Shown: positions 7,118 to 16,124, counted from the first letter of the stretch. The stretch is DNA of 22,688 nucleotides from Candidatus Latescibacteria bacterium 4484_181 (GCA_002049985.1 MVCY01000004.1:1-22688); one strand, 5' to 3'. Program-made: numbers and translations. The notes: a model not told the origin generated them from the letters alone.

Positions 7118-7561
7118 CTAACTTCCCAGCTGATAGAGAAATTTGTCCAACTTTTTCTTGAAGATTTGTGCTTCATTGAGTATAATCTCTGCCGGAAGAG
7201 CAGTATTTTGAATAACTTGCTTGAGTCGTTCTATCCCCTTCAGAACGATATCTCGGTTGGCGTAGGTATTTTTCGCAATTGATGTCTGCTGTGATAGCAC
7301 AGAGGGAGAGATTGAAGACAGAACTGGTCCCAAGGCCTTATGCAGAAGGCGCCCCATTATCTTCTTCGCCCTTATGGATTCGGATTTTTCTAAGCCACCC
7401 TGGGCGATCAAAGCAGAGAGATGCTGGAGCATACCGGAGGCAAAAAGACTTCTGTTTATTTGACCCAGTAATATTTTGTCATCTTTGGACCGGAGAGTAA
7501 TCTCATAAAGCTCTGCCAGGTCTCCGGAAAGGCTGAATTCAATCTTAAACACCCTTTTCAT
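7118..7561 (-). CDS. Conserved-looking protein of unknown function, 147 residues
   Basis: I do not recognise this protein. It begins MKRVFKIEFSLSGDLAELYEITL, is mostly helical in appearance, has no signal peptide or membrane segment, and ends in a Lys-rich helix (NEAQIFKKKLDKFLYQLGS). Its first residues read like a beta strand, which could form a small alpha/beta fold. The ATG has a good ribosome binding site, GGGGGA, seven nt upstream. It is the first gene of the unit and its stop codon abuts the start of the eIF2B-like gene, so the two products may work together. That it is a real gene is supported by the ribosome binding site, the coupling and the lack of competing frames. Confidence 0.7.
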   Translation of the reverse strand: MKRVFKIEFSLSGDLAELYEITLRSKDDKILLGQINRSLFASGMLQHLSALIAQGGLEKSESIRAKKIMGRLLHKALGPVLSSISPSVLSQQTSIAKNTYANRDIVLKGIERLKQVIQNTALPAEIILNEAQIFKKKLDKFLYQLGS

Positions 7562-7733
7562 AACAATTCCCCCTTGGGGACGTTTTTCATATCAGGCACA
7601 ATTGAAGCGTCGGAACTGAGCAGAGTCTGTTATGCCAGTGGACACGGCTGCGATGATGTGAAGTGCAAAACGCGAAAAAGACTGGAACATTCATATCTGA
7701 TCCAGGGTTTTGGGTATTACATTTCAGGATGAG

Positions 7734-7777
7734 CCGAGAATAAGCTAAGGTCCGAGGGGAGACTTCTTCTCGGTTTT
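7734..7777 (+). other. Hairpin in the spacer after the HD gene
   Basis: CCGAGAATAAG (7734-7744) and CTTCTTCTCGG (7763-7773) pair over 11 bases with one mismatch, with an 18-nt loop and TTTT following on the plus strand. No plus-strand gene feeds into it. On the minus strand it lies 45 nt after the HD-domain gene and could slow or end that transcript, though the minus side has only AAAA before the stem and no clean T-run after it. The spacer 7562-7818 shows nothing else. Confidence 0.35.
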
Positions 7778-7818
7778 CCCGTGCGTCTGGTATAGGACCG
7801 AATTTGCCTTTCGGCTGC

Positions 7819-8394
7819 CTACAGTCCCAACTGATCGCTTATCGCCTGCATTGCTTTGAGACTTATCTCTACAAACTCTTCTAGGCTCAAACCCAAGTTG
7901 TTGCATTCTAAGATGGTCTGACGATCCACATTACGGGCAAAATCTTTTTGCTTCATCTTTTTCAGCACTGATTTCACTTTCACCTGGGAGAGTCGTCTAT
8001 CAGGTTGGACCAGGGCTGTGGCAACGATTAGTCCGGTAATTGTCTCGGCTGAAGCCAGGCCAAAGTCCAGTGCAGTTTCACGCCTTATGCCTGTCTCTTG
8101 GTTATGGGATTTGACAGCGTGGATAACCTCAGGTGCGACCCCCCGATTGGCGAGCACCAAAGCGGTCATCAGTCCATGCCTGCAGGGATCGTCCCTTGTC
8201 TGCTCGAAATCCAGGTCGTGGAGCAGACCGGCTATACCCCATTGGTCTACATCTTTGCCCAATCTCTCTGCCAGGGCCCTCATTATCGCCTCAGACGCCA
8301 GAGAATGGCGGATGAGATTCACAGACTCGACCTTCTCGTTGAGTAGCTCCCAGGCCTGTTGGCGGCTGATCCCTGCTGGAGTTTTCTCTGACAT
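7819..8394 (-). CDS. HD-domain (HDIG-type) phosphohydrolase
   Basis: The 191-residue protein carries the ordered metal ligands of the HD superfamily: RHS (His30), GLLHDLDF (His59, Asp60), CRHG (His73) and KSHN (His97). A downstream Asp is harder to assign. Members hydrolyse phosphate esters of nucleotides or second messengers, and the small size with an early HDIG domain is typical of uncharacterised cytoplasmic hydrolases. The ATG at 8394 has GGAGG seven nt upstream. That ribosome binding site lies inside the last codons of endonuclease III, whose stop is three nt before the ATG. It ends the unit with DUF4175, ogt and nth. The nearby repair genes make a nucleotide-related role tempting, but there is no direct evidence. 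Confidence 0.85.
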   Translation of the reverse strand: MSEKTPAGISRQQAWELLNEKVESVNLIRHSLASEAIMRALAERLGKDVDQWGIAGLLHDLDFEQTRDDPCRHGLMTALVLANRGVAPEVIHAVKSHNQETGIRRETALDFGLASAETITGLIVATALVQPDRRLSQVKVKSVLKKMKQKDFARNVDRQTILECNNLGLSLEEFVEISLKAMQAISDQLGL

Positions 8395-8397
8395 AAT

Positions 8398-9078
8398 TCA
8401 GCCTCCTTCAAAGCGGGGAGTAAATCCCGTTCTATAACTGCTTATGCAATACTGCTGCACCGGGCACACCTGGCAGCGGGGATTCCGTGCCCGGCAGATG
8501 GTTCTCCCGAGCCTGAGCAGATTCAGATGAAAAGAGTAAGCCTTGCCCGGCGGCACCAGCTGGTTGATAATGCTATGGGCTTTTAGGGCAGAACTGCCTT
8601 CCGGCACTATCCCCAACCTAACAGAAATTCTGAGGATATGGGTATCTACTGGGAAAACATCTCTGCCGCAAGCAAAACAGAGAACCACACTAATGGTCTT
8701 CAATCCTATTCCTTTAAGCCTGCAAAAGACGGAGATGGCCTCTTCTGTATCCATATCGCAGATAGATTTCAGGCTCATCTGGCCGTAATTTTCCTTAATC
8801 CAGCCAAGAATGGCCTTGATCCTGGTTGCCTTCTGCTCCGCCAGTCCTCCCACCCTGATAGCAGCGGCAATCTCAGCCGGATCCCCCGCCAGTGCATCCT
8901 CCCAGGTGGGAAAGCTCCGCCTGAGAGACTGGTAGGCGCGGTCGCTATTGGCATCAGTTGTATTCTGGGAGAGAATAGTGCTAATCAATATGTCTAGGGG
9001 CTCGTTGACAGGCTGCCTGCAAGGAACCCCGAAGGCGTTTTCCAATATCTCAATCACACTTTTCACTTTCTGTTTCAA
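8398..9078 (-). CDS. nth: Endonuclease III family DNA glycosylase/AP lyase
   Basis: The enzyme removes oxidised pyrimidines from DNA and cleaves the resulting AP site. The helix-hairpin-helix is LKGIGLKTISVVL, containing the catalytic Lys, and the catalytic Asp follows in FPVDTHILRI. The C-terminal four-cysteine iron-sulphur loop is intact with spacing C-x6-C-x2-C-x5-C (CRARNPRCQVCPVQQYC). The start preferred here is TTG 9078, which overlaps the TGA of the ogt gene (TTGA), with GGAAGGA 11 nt upstream, and yields LKQKVKSVIEILENAFG, the usual family N-terminus, for a 226-residue protein. An ATG at 9120 is open but lacks a ribosome binding site. The pairing with the alkyl-DNA repair gene makes this a small DNA repair unit. 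Confidence 0.9.
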   Translation of the reverse strand: MKQKVKSVIEILENAFGVPCRQPVNEPLDILISTILSQNTTDANSDRAYQSLRRSFPTWEDALAGDPAEIAAAIRVGGLAEQKATRIKAILGWIKENYGQMSLKSICDMDTEEAISVFCRLKGIGLKTISVVLCFACGRDVFPVDTHILRISVRLGIVPEGSSALKAHSIINQLVPPGKAYSFHLNLLRLGRTICRARNPRCQVCPVQQYCISSYRTGFTPRFEGG

Positions 9079-9569
9079 TTGAGATGAATTCCTTCCAATT
9101 GCAAAAGGGCTCTTTTCCATTTGAGCCCGGCGGAGAAACCTCCTAAACTGCCATCGGCCCTCACTATGCGATGGCAAGGCACTACAATAGGGAATGGATT
9201 TTCAGCTAGTGCTCTTCCCACAGCTCGGCCTGCTCCGGGGTTACCCAACTGGGCAGCAACCCAACCGTAGGTGCGCGTCTCTCCGTAGGGGAGCTCCGAA
9301 ACCACTCTCCAGACATCCCTCTGGAAATTCGTATACCCAAAGAGCTCCAAAGGCACAGAGATTCGGATAGCCTCCCCTGAAAGATAGGCTGCCAGGGCAT
9401 CGATAAGACCGGCTAACTGTTTGTCAGATACTGAAAGTTGACGGAGGCGGAACTGACCAGTGGGCTTGAACTCTGAGAGCTTGATTGCTTCCAATTTTCC
9501 GTTGTGCCACTGGATTGAAATCTCCCCAAAGGGCGTTTCTAAAGGAACCATCGATATTGCATCAGGCAA
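9075..9569 (-). CDS. ogt: O6-alkylguanine-DNA methyltransferase (Ogt/MGMT)
   Basis: This suicide repair protein transfers alkyl groups from O6-alkylguanine to its own cysteine. The active site IVVPCHRIV holds the acceptor Cys132, and FQRDVWRVVSELPYGETRTYG and GAGRAVGRALAENPFPI are the flanking family motifs. The DNA-recognition helix-turn-helix is present. The TTG at 9569 is chosen because AAAGGAG sits six nt upstream and the 164-residue product has the usual Ogt length. A frame from 9665 would add 32 residues overlapping the end of the DUF4175 gene, with no similarity to the family. It overlaps the start of nth by four bases. Confidence 0.9.
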   Translation of the reverse strand: MPDAISMVPLETPFGEISIQWHNGKLEAIKLSEFKPTGQFRLRQLSVSDKQLAGLIDALAAYLSGEAIRISVPLELFGYTNFQRDVWRVVSELPYGETRTYGWVAAQLGNPGAGRAVGRALAENPFPIVVPCHRIVRADGSLGGFSAGLKWKRALLQLEGIHLN

Positions 9570-9639
9570 TGCAGACTCCTTTGACCGTCTCCAACATTCG
9601 TTAGATTCTGTTATGAACCTGAAGAGCAGATTTCCTAGC

Positions 9640-12600
9640 TCAGCGGGGCAGGCCCGGCAACTCACCGGAGATAGCCTCGAAATACTTCATCAGAAGCTCC
9701 TCATATTCCTCGGGATAGCCTTGCTTTAGGGCTTTTTGCAACTCGTAGCGAAGTAGATTCTCCCTCTCCCCCAAGCTCGGGGGCAAGGCTATCGATCTGG
9801 GCCGGGTGAGATCTTGGCCCACCTGTGACTCTCTCTTTCGACTGTGATCCGCTTTTCTCAGCGACCTTTGGGCGTCTAAGAGTCGGCGGAGGATTCGCCG
9901 CTGTCGTTCTAATGTCTGTGAAGTGACCTGTTGCCTCTGGAGGTCTCGGGCTACCTTCTCCATCTCCTGGCCTAACTGGTCGATTCTGCCCAGGATATCT
10001 CGTCTTGCCGCTAGCCTGCGGCCAAGCTCCTCAATCGCCTTCTGCAAGGCAATCTGCTGGGCAGCAAGTGAAGCCAGAAGGGCCTGCTCCTGAGAGGAAA
10101 GGCCTCGTTTTCCTTCAAACTGCTGAGTATCTTGATTCAGCTGCTGCTGTTGCTGGCTCAATTGCTGCAGCTGCTGCAATAATTGGCTGAACCCGGTTGC
10201 CGAGGGTGATTGAGAAAGGGCAGAGAGCGACTGATACAGTAGAATAGCCGTGCGGTTCAGTGCGCCCAGCGCTTCTTTTTGCCGGAAGTTCAGAAGGTAA
10301 AGATTTCTGGCCTCTAAGGCCGATATTGCTCCCTCCATCTCCTCAATAGCTGAGCTCAGACAGTTAAGTATTTCATTGTTTACCCAGAGGGTTTTCTTGG
10401 CCACCTGGTGCAGAGATTGAGCTACCACAGATGCCCCCTCTTGAAGCTGCTGCTCGGTTTGCCCCATCTCCGTCAACCACAACTCCAGGGGAGAGCCCGC
10501 TGGTCTGCGAAATGCTTCCTCTTGTCGCTGGGAGATGTAAAGGAGATCATGAAGCGCTTTCTCCATCTGCTTGGCGATTTCGGTCCGGTAATGTTCCAGT
10601 ATTGCCTTCCGTAAGTCTTTCAAACTGGCAGAGAGCTGATTCAGGTCAGCCAAGCTCTTCTCTTCCAGTTGCTTAGCCTCGGTGACCTCTCCTCCTCGCA
10701 AAAGGGATACCGTCTGCTCCATTCTGGGCACTAAGGACTTTTCATTTATGAACTCCAACTGCAAGTCTATCTGTTTCTGCCAGGCGGGGGAGAGTCGCCT
10801 TAGCCGTTCCAGGCTTTGTTTCAGGTTCTCTGTCTCCTTTTTTATTGCCTCCTGTCGGTTGGCCAATCTCTCCGTATCCGTCCCTGACGCGGTGCTCTCC
10901 TTAAGCAGCTTCTGTCGCCTCACCAGCTCCTCTGCCTGTTTGACCACTGCGTCCAGTTGTTGTTCTATCTGTAGTTGTTTTAGGACGGAAATAGTCCGTT
11001 CTATGTTTCTCTGAAGCTCTTCCTGAGAGAGATTGAACTCTTTGAGGAGCTGCTGGAGTTGTTGGGGAGCAAGCTGCTCCATTGCCTTGTGGAGTCCTTC
11101 TAAGGCCTTTTTCATCTCAGGGGTGATAGTTTGCTCCAGCAGTTGCCTCAACTGCTCCAGCTTTCTGACCGTCTCCAGGGTGATCAGGTCCCTTTTCTGC
11201 AATTGTTGGCTAATCTGGTCTATCTGTTCGGAGATTCTGCTCAACTCTGTTGCTATTCGGGTTTGGGTCTCTATGGCGGTTTGGAGTTCTCTTTTCTCAC
11301 CCCAAGAGAGGGTCTGATTCTTCAGAGCTTTGCGCCTCAACTCTTCCAAGCGTTTCCGGCTAGTTTGTAGCTGTTCAACGATCTCCTCCATCGCAGCGAT
11401 CTGCTTGCTCTGCTCTTCTTCGCTTTTCTTGAAGATTTCCTCAATGGAGGGAAAACGTACCGTCAAGCGGCGGCTCAGGGCTGATTTAGGACCTGTCAGG
11501 GAGTCGTTGTCGTAGACCCGAACCTGGTAGACCACAGAATCACCGGGTAGAAGGTTCAAATGGGCCAGATCCCAAATGTAATGCTCTTCCACTCTCGTAT
11601 CAGATGTGGAAGAGATCGGGATTTGCTCTTCATGCAGGGAAAGCGAATCTGCACCTGTTTGGTGAAAGAGCAGCGCCATTTTGGAGAAGCCAAAATCGTC
11701 TACGGCTTCAACCACCAGAGGCAGAAGCATATCTTGGGCTAAGTCAGTATCCTTTCCAGGCTGAATGATCCTCACCGCCGGGGATTTGTCCGGGATGGCC
11801 TCTATGCGGTAGTGGATAGGCTGGCGATTATGCCTGCCCGAAGTGTCCGTAAGCTCAACATAGTATCGGTCATCTTCGGTGACCAGGAGCTCTGTTTTTG
11901 CAACGCGATGATCCACTTCCAACCTCAACGGAGGCTGGTGGTCAAACACTAACCTTGCCTTCTTAAGTGGTATATTGGCCAAGATCTTAAAAGACACCTT
12001 AGTGCCGACCACTGCGGAGATATGGCCTGTGCTCTCCACCCTGCTTGCCAGGCGGGTGTAGGCAGGAAACTGGTATTGGAGAAATATCTCCTTCACCATC
12101 GGCAGCTCGTATACTTTCGCCCGGAACAGCCGGCTTTGTGATCGACCTGCTCGAATATAATAGGCCAAGGAGTCTCTGAGCTTGTCAAAGGTGCAGTATA
12201 GGGTATCAGAATCAGCGCTGTTGGTACGAAGGGTAGTTTCACTCCATTGCTTAAGCGGAGAGGAGAGCCGACGGGAAAAGAGATTCACCTCAGGGGGGAT
12301 TCTTCCAGCAAGCACTATTTCTATTTTCAGATCCTCACCTCTTGCCACTGCGGTGTCTCCTGGAAATACCTGGATGGTGACTTCGGGGGGGCGCACAAAG
12401 CTGGTCGAAGGGGACAGACATCGTCCCAGCGCCTGCTTAAGAGAGGGGGAAAAGGCCAGCAGAAGTGAAATCCACAAACAACCAATGGCTACTGCAGCCT
12501 CAAGAGACTTGAATAAAGGTTTCTTGTCAATTACCCTGTGAAGATCGATGTTCCGGGCGATCTGGTCTGCCTGGAGCACTGTCTGTTCAATCATCTCCTG

Positions 12601-12975
12601 GGAGTAGAGTTGCCGGTTTTCCGTCCGTTTCTCCCACAACTGTAAGGCTCCAATCAACCTCTGCTTGAACTGGGAGAAATGGTTCTCAACTGCAAGAGCG
12701 AAATACTCCAGCCCCCCTTGTCTGAACAGGGGCATTATACCATAAATAAGAAAAACCAAACCACTGCCTGCGACCACTACCAATGCCAGAACGGTTCGGA
12801 CAGAAGGGGAAAACCAGAATATGGATTCAGTCAAGGTGAAAAGCAACCCTGAGCTGAGGAAAAAGAGAACAGCCAGAGAGAGACCCCGCAGACATTTTGT
12901 CACCCTCCACCGGCGGCGTAGGCTCAAAAGATGTCTATTTAGACTATCGTATGCTTGCTCGACAGGCCTTTCCAT
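9640..12975 (-). CDS. DUF4175 family large membrane-anchored coiled-coil protein
   Basis: This 1111-residue protein starts with two predicted membrane helices (about 28-50 and 60-82) and a third near 156-176, as in the DUF4175 family of FCB-type bacteria. A large beta-rich extracytoplasmic part (about 190-510) follows, with a PPEVTIQVFPGDTAVARGEDL segment. Then comes a very long helical region (about 520-1060) rich in Gln, Glu and Arg with heptad-like spacing, including SQQQQQLNQD. The C-terminus, GYPEEYEELLMKYFEAIS, is the typical family ending. Function is unknown; such proteins occur with von Willebrand/MoxR-type gene clusters in related genomes, which are not seen in this window. The ATG at 12975 has AAGGAG six nt upstream, and a good promoter lies about 90 nt before it. 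It leads the minus-strand unit including ogt, nth and the HD protein. Confidence 0.88.
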   Translation of the reverse strand: MERPVEQAYDSLNRHLLSLRRRWRVTKCLRGLSLAVLFFLSSGLLFTLTESIFWFSPSVRTVLALVVVAGSGLVFLIYGIMPLFRQGGLEYFALAVENHFSQFKQRLIGALQLWEKRTENRQLYSQEMIEQTVLQADQIARNIDLHRVIDKKPLFKSLEAAVAIGCLWISLLLAFSPSLKQALGRCLSPSTSFVRPPEVTIQVFPGDTAVARGEDLKIEIVLAGRIPPEVNLFSRRLSSPLKQWSETTLRTNSADSDTLYCTFDKLRDSLAYYIRAGRSQSRLFRAKVYELPMVKEIFLQYQFPAYTRLASRVESTGHISAVVGTKVSFKILANIPLKKARLVFDHQPPLRLEVDHRVAKTELLVTEDDRYYVELTDTSGRHNRQPIHYRIEAIPDKSPAVRIIQPGKDTDLAQDMLLPLVVEAVDDFGFSKMALLFHQTGADSLSLHEEQIPISSTSDTRVEEHYIWDLAHLNLLPGDSVVYQVRVYDNDSLTGPKSALSRRLTVRFPSIEEIFKKSEEEQSKQIAAMEEIVEQLQTSRKRLEELRRKALKNQTLSWGEKRELQTAIETQTRIATELSRISEQIDQISQQLQKRDLITLETVRKLEQLRQLLEQTITPEMKKALEGLHKAMEQLAPQQLQQLLKEFNLSQEELQRNIERTISVLKQLQIEQQLDAVVKQAEELVRRQKLLKESTASGTDTERLANRQEAIKKETENLKQSLERLRRLSPAWQKQIDLQLEFINEKSLVPRMEQTVSLLRGGEVTEAKQLEEKSLADLNQLSASLKDLRKAILEHYRTEIAKQMEKALHDLLYISQRQEEAFRRPAGSPLELWLTEMGQTEQQLQEGASVVAQSLHQVAKKTLWVNNEILNCLSSAIEEMEGAISALEARNLYLLNFRQKEALGALNRTAILLYQSLSALSQSPSATGFSQLLQQLQQLSQQQQQLNQDTQQFEGKRGLSSQEQALLASLAAQQIALQKAIEELGRRLAARRDILGRIDQLGQEMEKVARDLQRQQVTSQTLERQRRILRRLLDAQRSLRKADHSRKRESQVGQDLTRPRSIALPPSLGERENLLRYELQKALKQGYPEEYEELLMKYFEAISGELPGLPR

Positions 12976-13075
12976 ATCTATCTCCTTGCTCTCCTGGAAG
13001 GCATTGTCAAATATTAGATTGGCAGGGGGGAGCGTCTGCTAACCTTTGGAAAGTCCTCTGTTCTTTTCTTGTCTA

Positions 13076-13104
13076 AATATAAAGTGATAGTGTAGGAAAA
13101 TCAA
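13076..13104 (-). promoter_or_regulatory. Promoter of the DUF4175-ogt-nth-HD unit
   Basis: On the minus strand TTGATT (13104-13099) is followed after 17 nt by TATATT (13081-13076), a 5/6 -10 box. The leader to the ATG at 12975 would be about 90 nt. Confidence 0.55.
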
Positions 13105-13198
13105 CAGAAAACTCAACAGCCAACCTCCCTTTATACTTCAGTTTCAGGTGTGCCATAAATTTTAAGAGGAAAAATTTCTCCATCCTAATGGAAATACC

Positions 13199-13227
13199 TT
13201 GACAAAATAGGAAAAATTATGTAATAT
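13199..13227 (+). promoter_or_regulatory. Promoter upstream of the decayed VIT-type gene
   Basis: A perfect TTGACA (13199-13204) is followed after 17 nt by TAATAT (13222-13227), which continues as TATAAA. It lies in an A/T-rich stretch. It is divergent from the DUF4175 promoter and would feed the VIT-type pseudogene with a leader of about 160 nt. The stretch 13105-13396 holds nothing else I can support. Confidence 0.5.
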
Positions 13228-13396
13228 AAAGCTGCTCTCAGTAAGTGGGTTCAAATAGGGCTCCCTCCAGATTTGGAACTTACCAAGATATTTGGGATAA
13301 ATAGAACGGCCAAGGCCTGTACCATTGGTCTGGCAGCCGTCTCTCTTGCAGTGCTTATGATTTGAGGATGGAAAGGAATCGAGCGCTGCCATCAGG

Positions 13397-13965
13397 ATGG
13401 ATATCTGCAGTCGAGTTTGGACTAGAATAGGTTACACGCAATTGCTCGAGCGCCAAAAATTATTTAAGATGGAAATGTCAACCATTATGCTAAGACACTC
13501 AGTCGAGACAGGGCTTAGCTTTGGTTTAACCTCTGGAATAATCACAACACTTGGATTAATGGTAGGCTTACATTCTGGAACTCATTCAAGGCTCGTGGTT
13601 ATTGGTGGTATATTGACAATAGCAATAGCGGACGCATTGTGAGAGGCATTGGGCATACATATTTCTGAAGAGTCAGAGGATAAGCACGCTACGAAAGAGG
13701 TATGTGAATCAACAATCTCTACTTTTTTGTCCAAATTTCTTTTTGCTTCGACATTTATCGTTCCCCTTCTGTTGCTTTAGCTATCAACAGCAATTATTGT
13801 AAGTGTGATCTGGGCTTATCTTTGTTAGGTGTTTTTAGTTTCTACATTGCCAAAGGGCAGAAAGTGAAACCCTGGATGGTAATTATATAGCAGTTGGTTA
13901 TTGCGTTTATAGTTATATTTATAACGCACTGTGTTCGTGATTGGATTGGGTCAACATTTGGTTAA
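13397..13965 (+). pseudogene. Decayed VIT/CCC1-type membrane protein gene
   Basis: Reading through the lesions gives one continuous membrane protein. It runs LLERQKLFKMEMSTIMLRH, then GLSFGLTSGIITTLGLMVGL, GGILTIAIADAL, EALGIHISEESEDKHATKE, LSTAIIVSVIW, GLSLLGVFSFYIAKGQ and a final VIAFIVIFITHCVRDWIGS. This is the pattern of VIT1/CCC1-like membrane proteins, whose better-known members transport iron or manganese. The reading frame is broken by TGA at 13640-13642, TAG at 13778-13780, a one-base loss at 13811-13814 (TGGGC where W-G-L needs TGGGGC) and TAG at 13888-13890 in the shifted frame. Mixed stop types rule out simple recoding. ATG 13397 or 13469 would be the start; the natural stop is TAA at 13963-13965. 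It still has an upstream promoter, suggesting recent loss. Confidence 0.8.
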
Positions 13966-14123
13966 ACCTCCTTGCAACCCTTGTTTGCCGATGTTCACTC
14001 GATGCTGTCGCAGTTGTACATCAGCGCATAATGCAGGGAAAATCCAAAAATTTCCTTTAAATTCGCCTGCTTATGAACTTCTTTTATGCCCGAAAAATCA
14101 GACCTTATCACCAGAGAGCACGA

Positions 14124-16112
14124 ATGAGACACATTTTGAGATATTTTTTGGTAACCTGGATATTAGGAATCCTTTTTGTCGGGCATTCCCCTGCCCAGCC
14201 GATATCTGAGGAGATAAGGGAGATAATCAAAAATGCCCCCTCTGCCCAGAACTATCCCCAGGCAGGTGCCCTTATCCTGTTTGATCGGCTGAAGCTGACT
14301 GTCCATCCAGACGGTAACACAGTTTCGGAGAGACATCTCCTGGTTAAGATCTTCACCGACCGTGGCAAGGAGAATTTTGGGGATATCATTTGTAGATATG
14401 ATGGCAAGAGAGAGAGGGCAGTGGTAGAAGTGGCCAGGACCTTCAGGCCGGACGGCACTGTAGTCCAATGCGAAAAAGATGCCATTAGTGATGTGAGCGC
14501 TCCAGAGGTGGCTTCGGCCTCTGCTTACTCCAATGCTATGCAGAAAGTCGTCACTTTCCCTGCAGTTGAGAAAAACGCCGTCTTAGAATATAGATGTAAG
14601 ATCCTTCCTCAAGAAGAGAAGAGGGGTCTGTTAAAGAAATTGCTCAGCTTGTTCTTTAAGGATCGTGAGGATAAATATTTCTGGCGGACTGTCACCTTTC
14701 AGGGGGAAGAACCTATCCTGGAAAAGAGCTTCACTCTGGTCTTGCCCCAGGGGAAGAAATTCAGTTATCTGGTTCAAAACGGCGATATCAAGCCTGAGGT
14801 TAGTCACCAAGGGAGCAACGTTCTTTATACTTGGAAGGTGAACCAGGTTGAGCAGATCATAAGAGAGCCTGATATGCCTAATTTGGCTGAGATCGTCCCG
14901 CGGCTGTTGGTCACATCAGCAGATTCCTGGGCAACTGTGGGGGACTGGATAAACAGGAAATTTTCCCCCCGGGCAAAAGCAGACAAGAGGTTGAGAAAGC
15001 AGGTTGTTGAACTCACTACTGGGAGGAATAGCCCAGAGGAGAAGATCAAGGAGATTTTTCTCTATGTAACGACTAAGATTAGGACTGTACATCTGAGTTT
15101 AGGGGCGGCTGGCTACAGTCCCAACAGTTCTGCTGAGGTTTATCGGAATAAATATGGCGACTGTCGCGATAAGGCGGTTCTGCTGGTGGCGATGTTAGGG
15201 GCAGCCGGGGTCGAGGCGTGTCCGGCTTTAGTGAATCGCTCGGAGGTCCCTGTAGTGCCAAAGGTGCCCGGTCCCCACCAGTTTGACCACCTGATAGTGG
15301 CTGTGCCCCAGCAAGATGGCACCTTTCTATGGTTAGACCCCACGGCTGAAAACTGCAGATATGGATATCTCCCTGCTGAGGAACAGGGGACAGAAGCCCT
15401 GGTGCTTTTACCGCAAGGGTCTCGGTTAACGAAAACACCGGTTGTTAGCCCCCAGGATAATGGCTCGATGAACTACTTGGAGATCACATTAAATGAGGAA
15501 GGAGATATCCACGGCACACTTCGTTGTGAGCTTAACGGCTACTTCGACTATAGGGTGCGTTCTCTGCTGAAAGATAAAACACCCAAGGAGCTAAAGCTCT
15601 ATTTTGAGAGTGCCGCCAGCACGATATCCCAGACGATATCCCAGGGCACGCAGCTAATTGACTATTCCCTGTCAGATTTGAAGAACCTTACCGAACCGGC
15701 CAGCATAGGGCTTTGTTTCCGGTGCGAGAAGTATGCAGTGGTGGAAGACAGAGTAATGCTCCTTGAGCTTCCTTCTGTTCCTTTTGGGTTCGCTAACATG
15801 CCTATTTGCGTAAATTTGCCTCAGAGAAAGTACGATATTCTCGTTCCCTCGGTGATGGAATTTAGTTATCATATTGACATTAAGCCCCCAGAGGGATACA
15901 GGGTGAGTTACCATCCACCTAAGACTCTCATAGATAACAGCATAGCGTCTTTTTCCATAGACTGCGTGGAAGATTCTGGAAGGACAATTTTCATTCGGAA
16001 ACTGGTTTTGAAGAAAAGGAGGGTTCCATCCGCAGACTATGCCAAAGCAAAAAATGGATTTGATCAGGCGGAGATGCCGCAGAATAATTTGATAGTCCTT
16101 GAGCGGCAATAG
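14124..16112 (+). CDS. Exported DUF3857/transglutaminase-like protein
   Basis: The protein has an N-terminal signal peptide (YFLVTWILGILFVG, then a likely cleavage near PAQP). A DUF3857 domain occupies roughly residues 30-270, followed by a transglutaminase-like core. The catalytic triad is intact: YGDCRDKA (Cys347), FDHLIVAV (His389) and WLDPTAE (Asp405). About 250 further residues form a beta-rich C-terminal part. The usual activity of this fold is a cysteine protease or transglutaminase acting on envelope peptides, and DUF3857 always accompanies it in secreted FCB proteins; the substrate is unknown. ATG 14124 has only AGAGAG as ribosome binding site. An ATG at 14073 would add 17 charged residues ahead of the signal peptide and has no ribosome binding site. 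It stands alone, after the decayed VIT-type gene and before a weak hairpin. Confidence 0.88.
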   Translation: MRHILRYFLVTWILGILFVGHSPAQPISEEIREIIKNAPSAQNYPQAGALILFDRLKLTVHPDGNTVSERHLLVKIFTDRGKENFGDIICRYDGKRERAVVEVARTFRPDGTVVQCEKDAISDVSAPEVASASAYSNAMQKVVTFPAVEKNAVLEYRCKILPQEEKRGLLKKLLSLFFKDREDKYFWRTVTFQGEEPILEKSFTLVLPQGKKFSYLVQNGDIKPEVSHQGSNVLYTWKVNQVEQIIREPDMPNLAEIVPRLLVTSADSWATVGDWINRKFSPRAKADKRLRKQVVELTTGRNSPEEKIKEIFLYVTTKIRTVHLSLGAAGYSPNSSAEVYRNKYGDCRDKAVLLVAMLGAAGVEACPALVNRSEVPVVPKVPGPHQFDHLIVAVPQQDGTFLWLDPTAENCRYGYLPAEEQGTEALVLLPQGSRLTKTPVVSPQDNGSMNYLEITLNEEGDIHGTLRCELNGYFDYRVRSLLKDKTPKELKLYFESAASTISQTISQGTQLIDYSLSDLKNLTEPASIGLCFRCEKYAVVEDRVMLLELPSVPFGFANMPICVNLPQRKYDILVPSVMEFSYHIDIKPPEGYRVSYHPPKTLIDNSIASFSIDCVEDSGRTIFIRKLVLKKRRVPSADYAKAKNGFDQAEMPQNNLIVLERQ

Positions 16113-16124
16113 AGTCTTTGACTT

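Noticed and set aside
13162..13392. 76-codon minus-strand frame
   Set aside because: There is no ribosome binding site and no recognisable motif, and it runs across the plus-strand promoter of the decayed VIT-type gene.
13640..13642. TGA in the VIT-type gene as a possible selenocysteine codon
   Set aside because: TAG stops and a frameshift follow in the same gene, so decay is the simpler reading.
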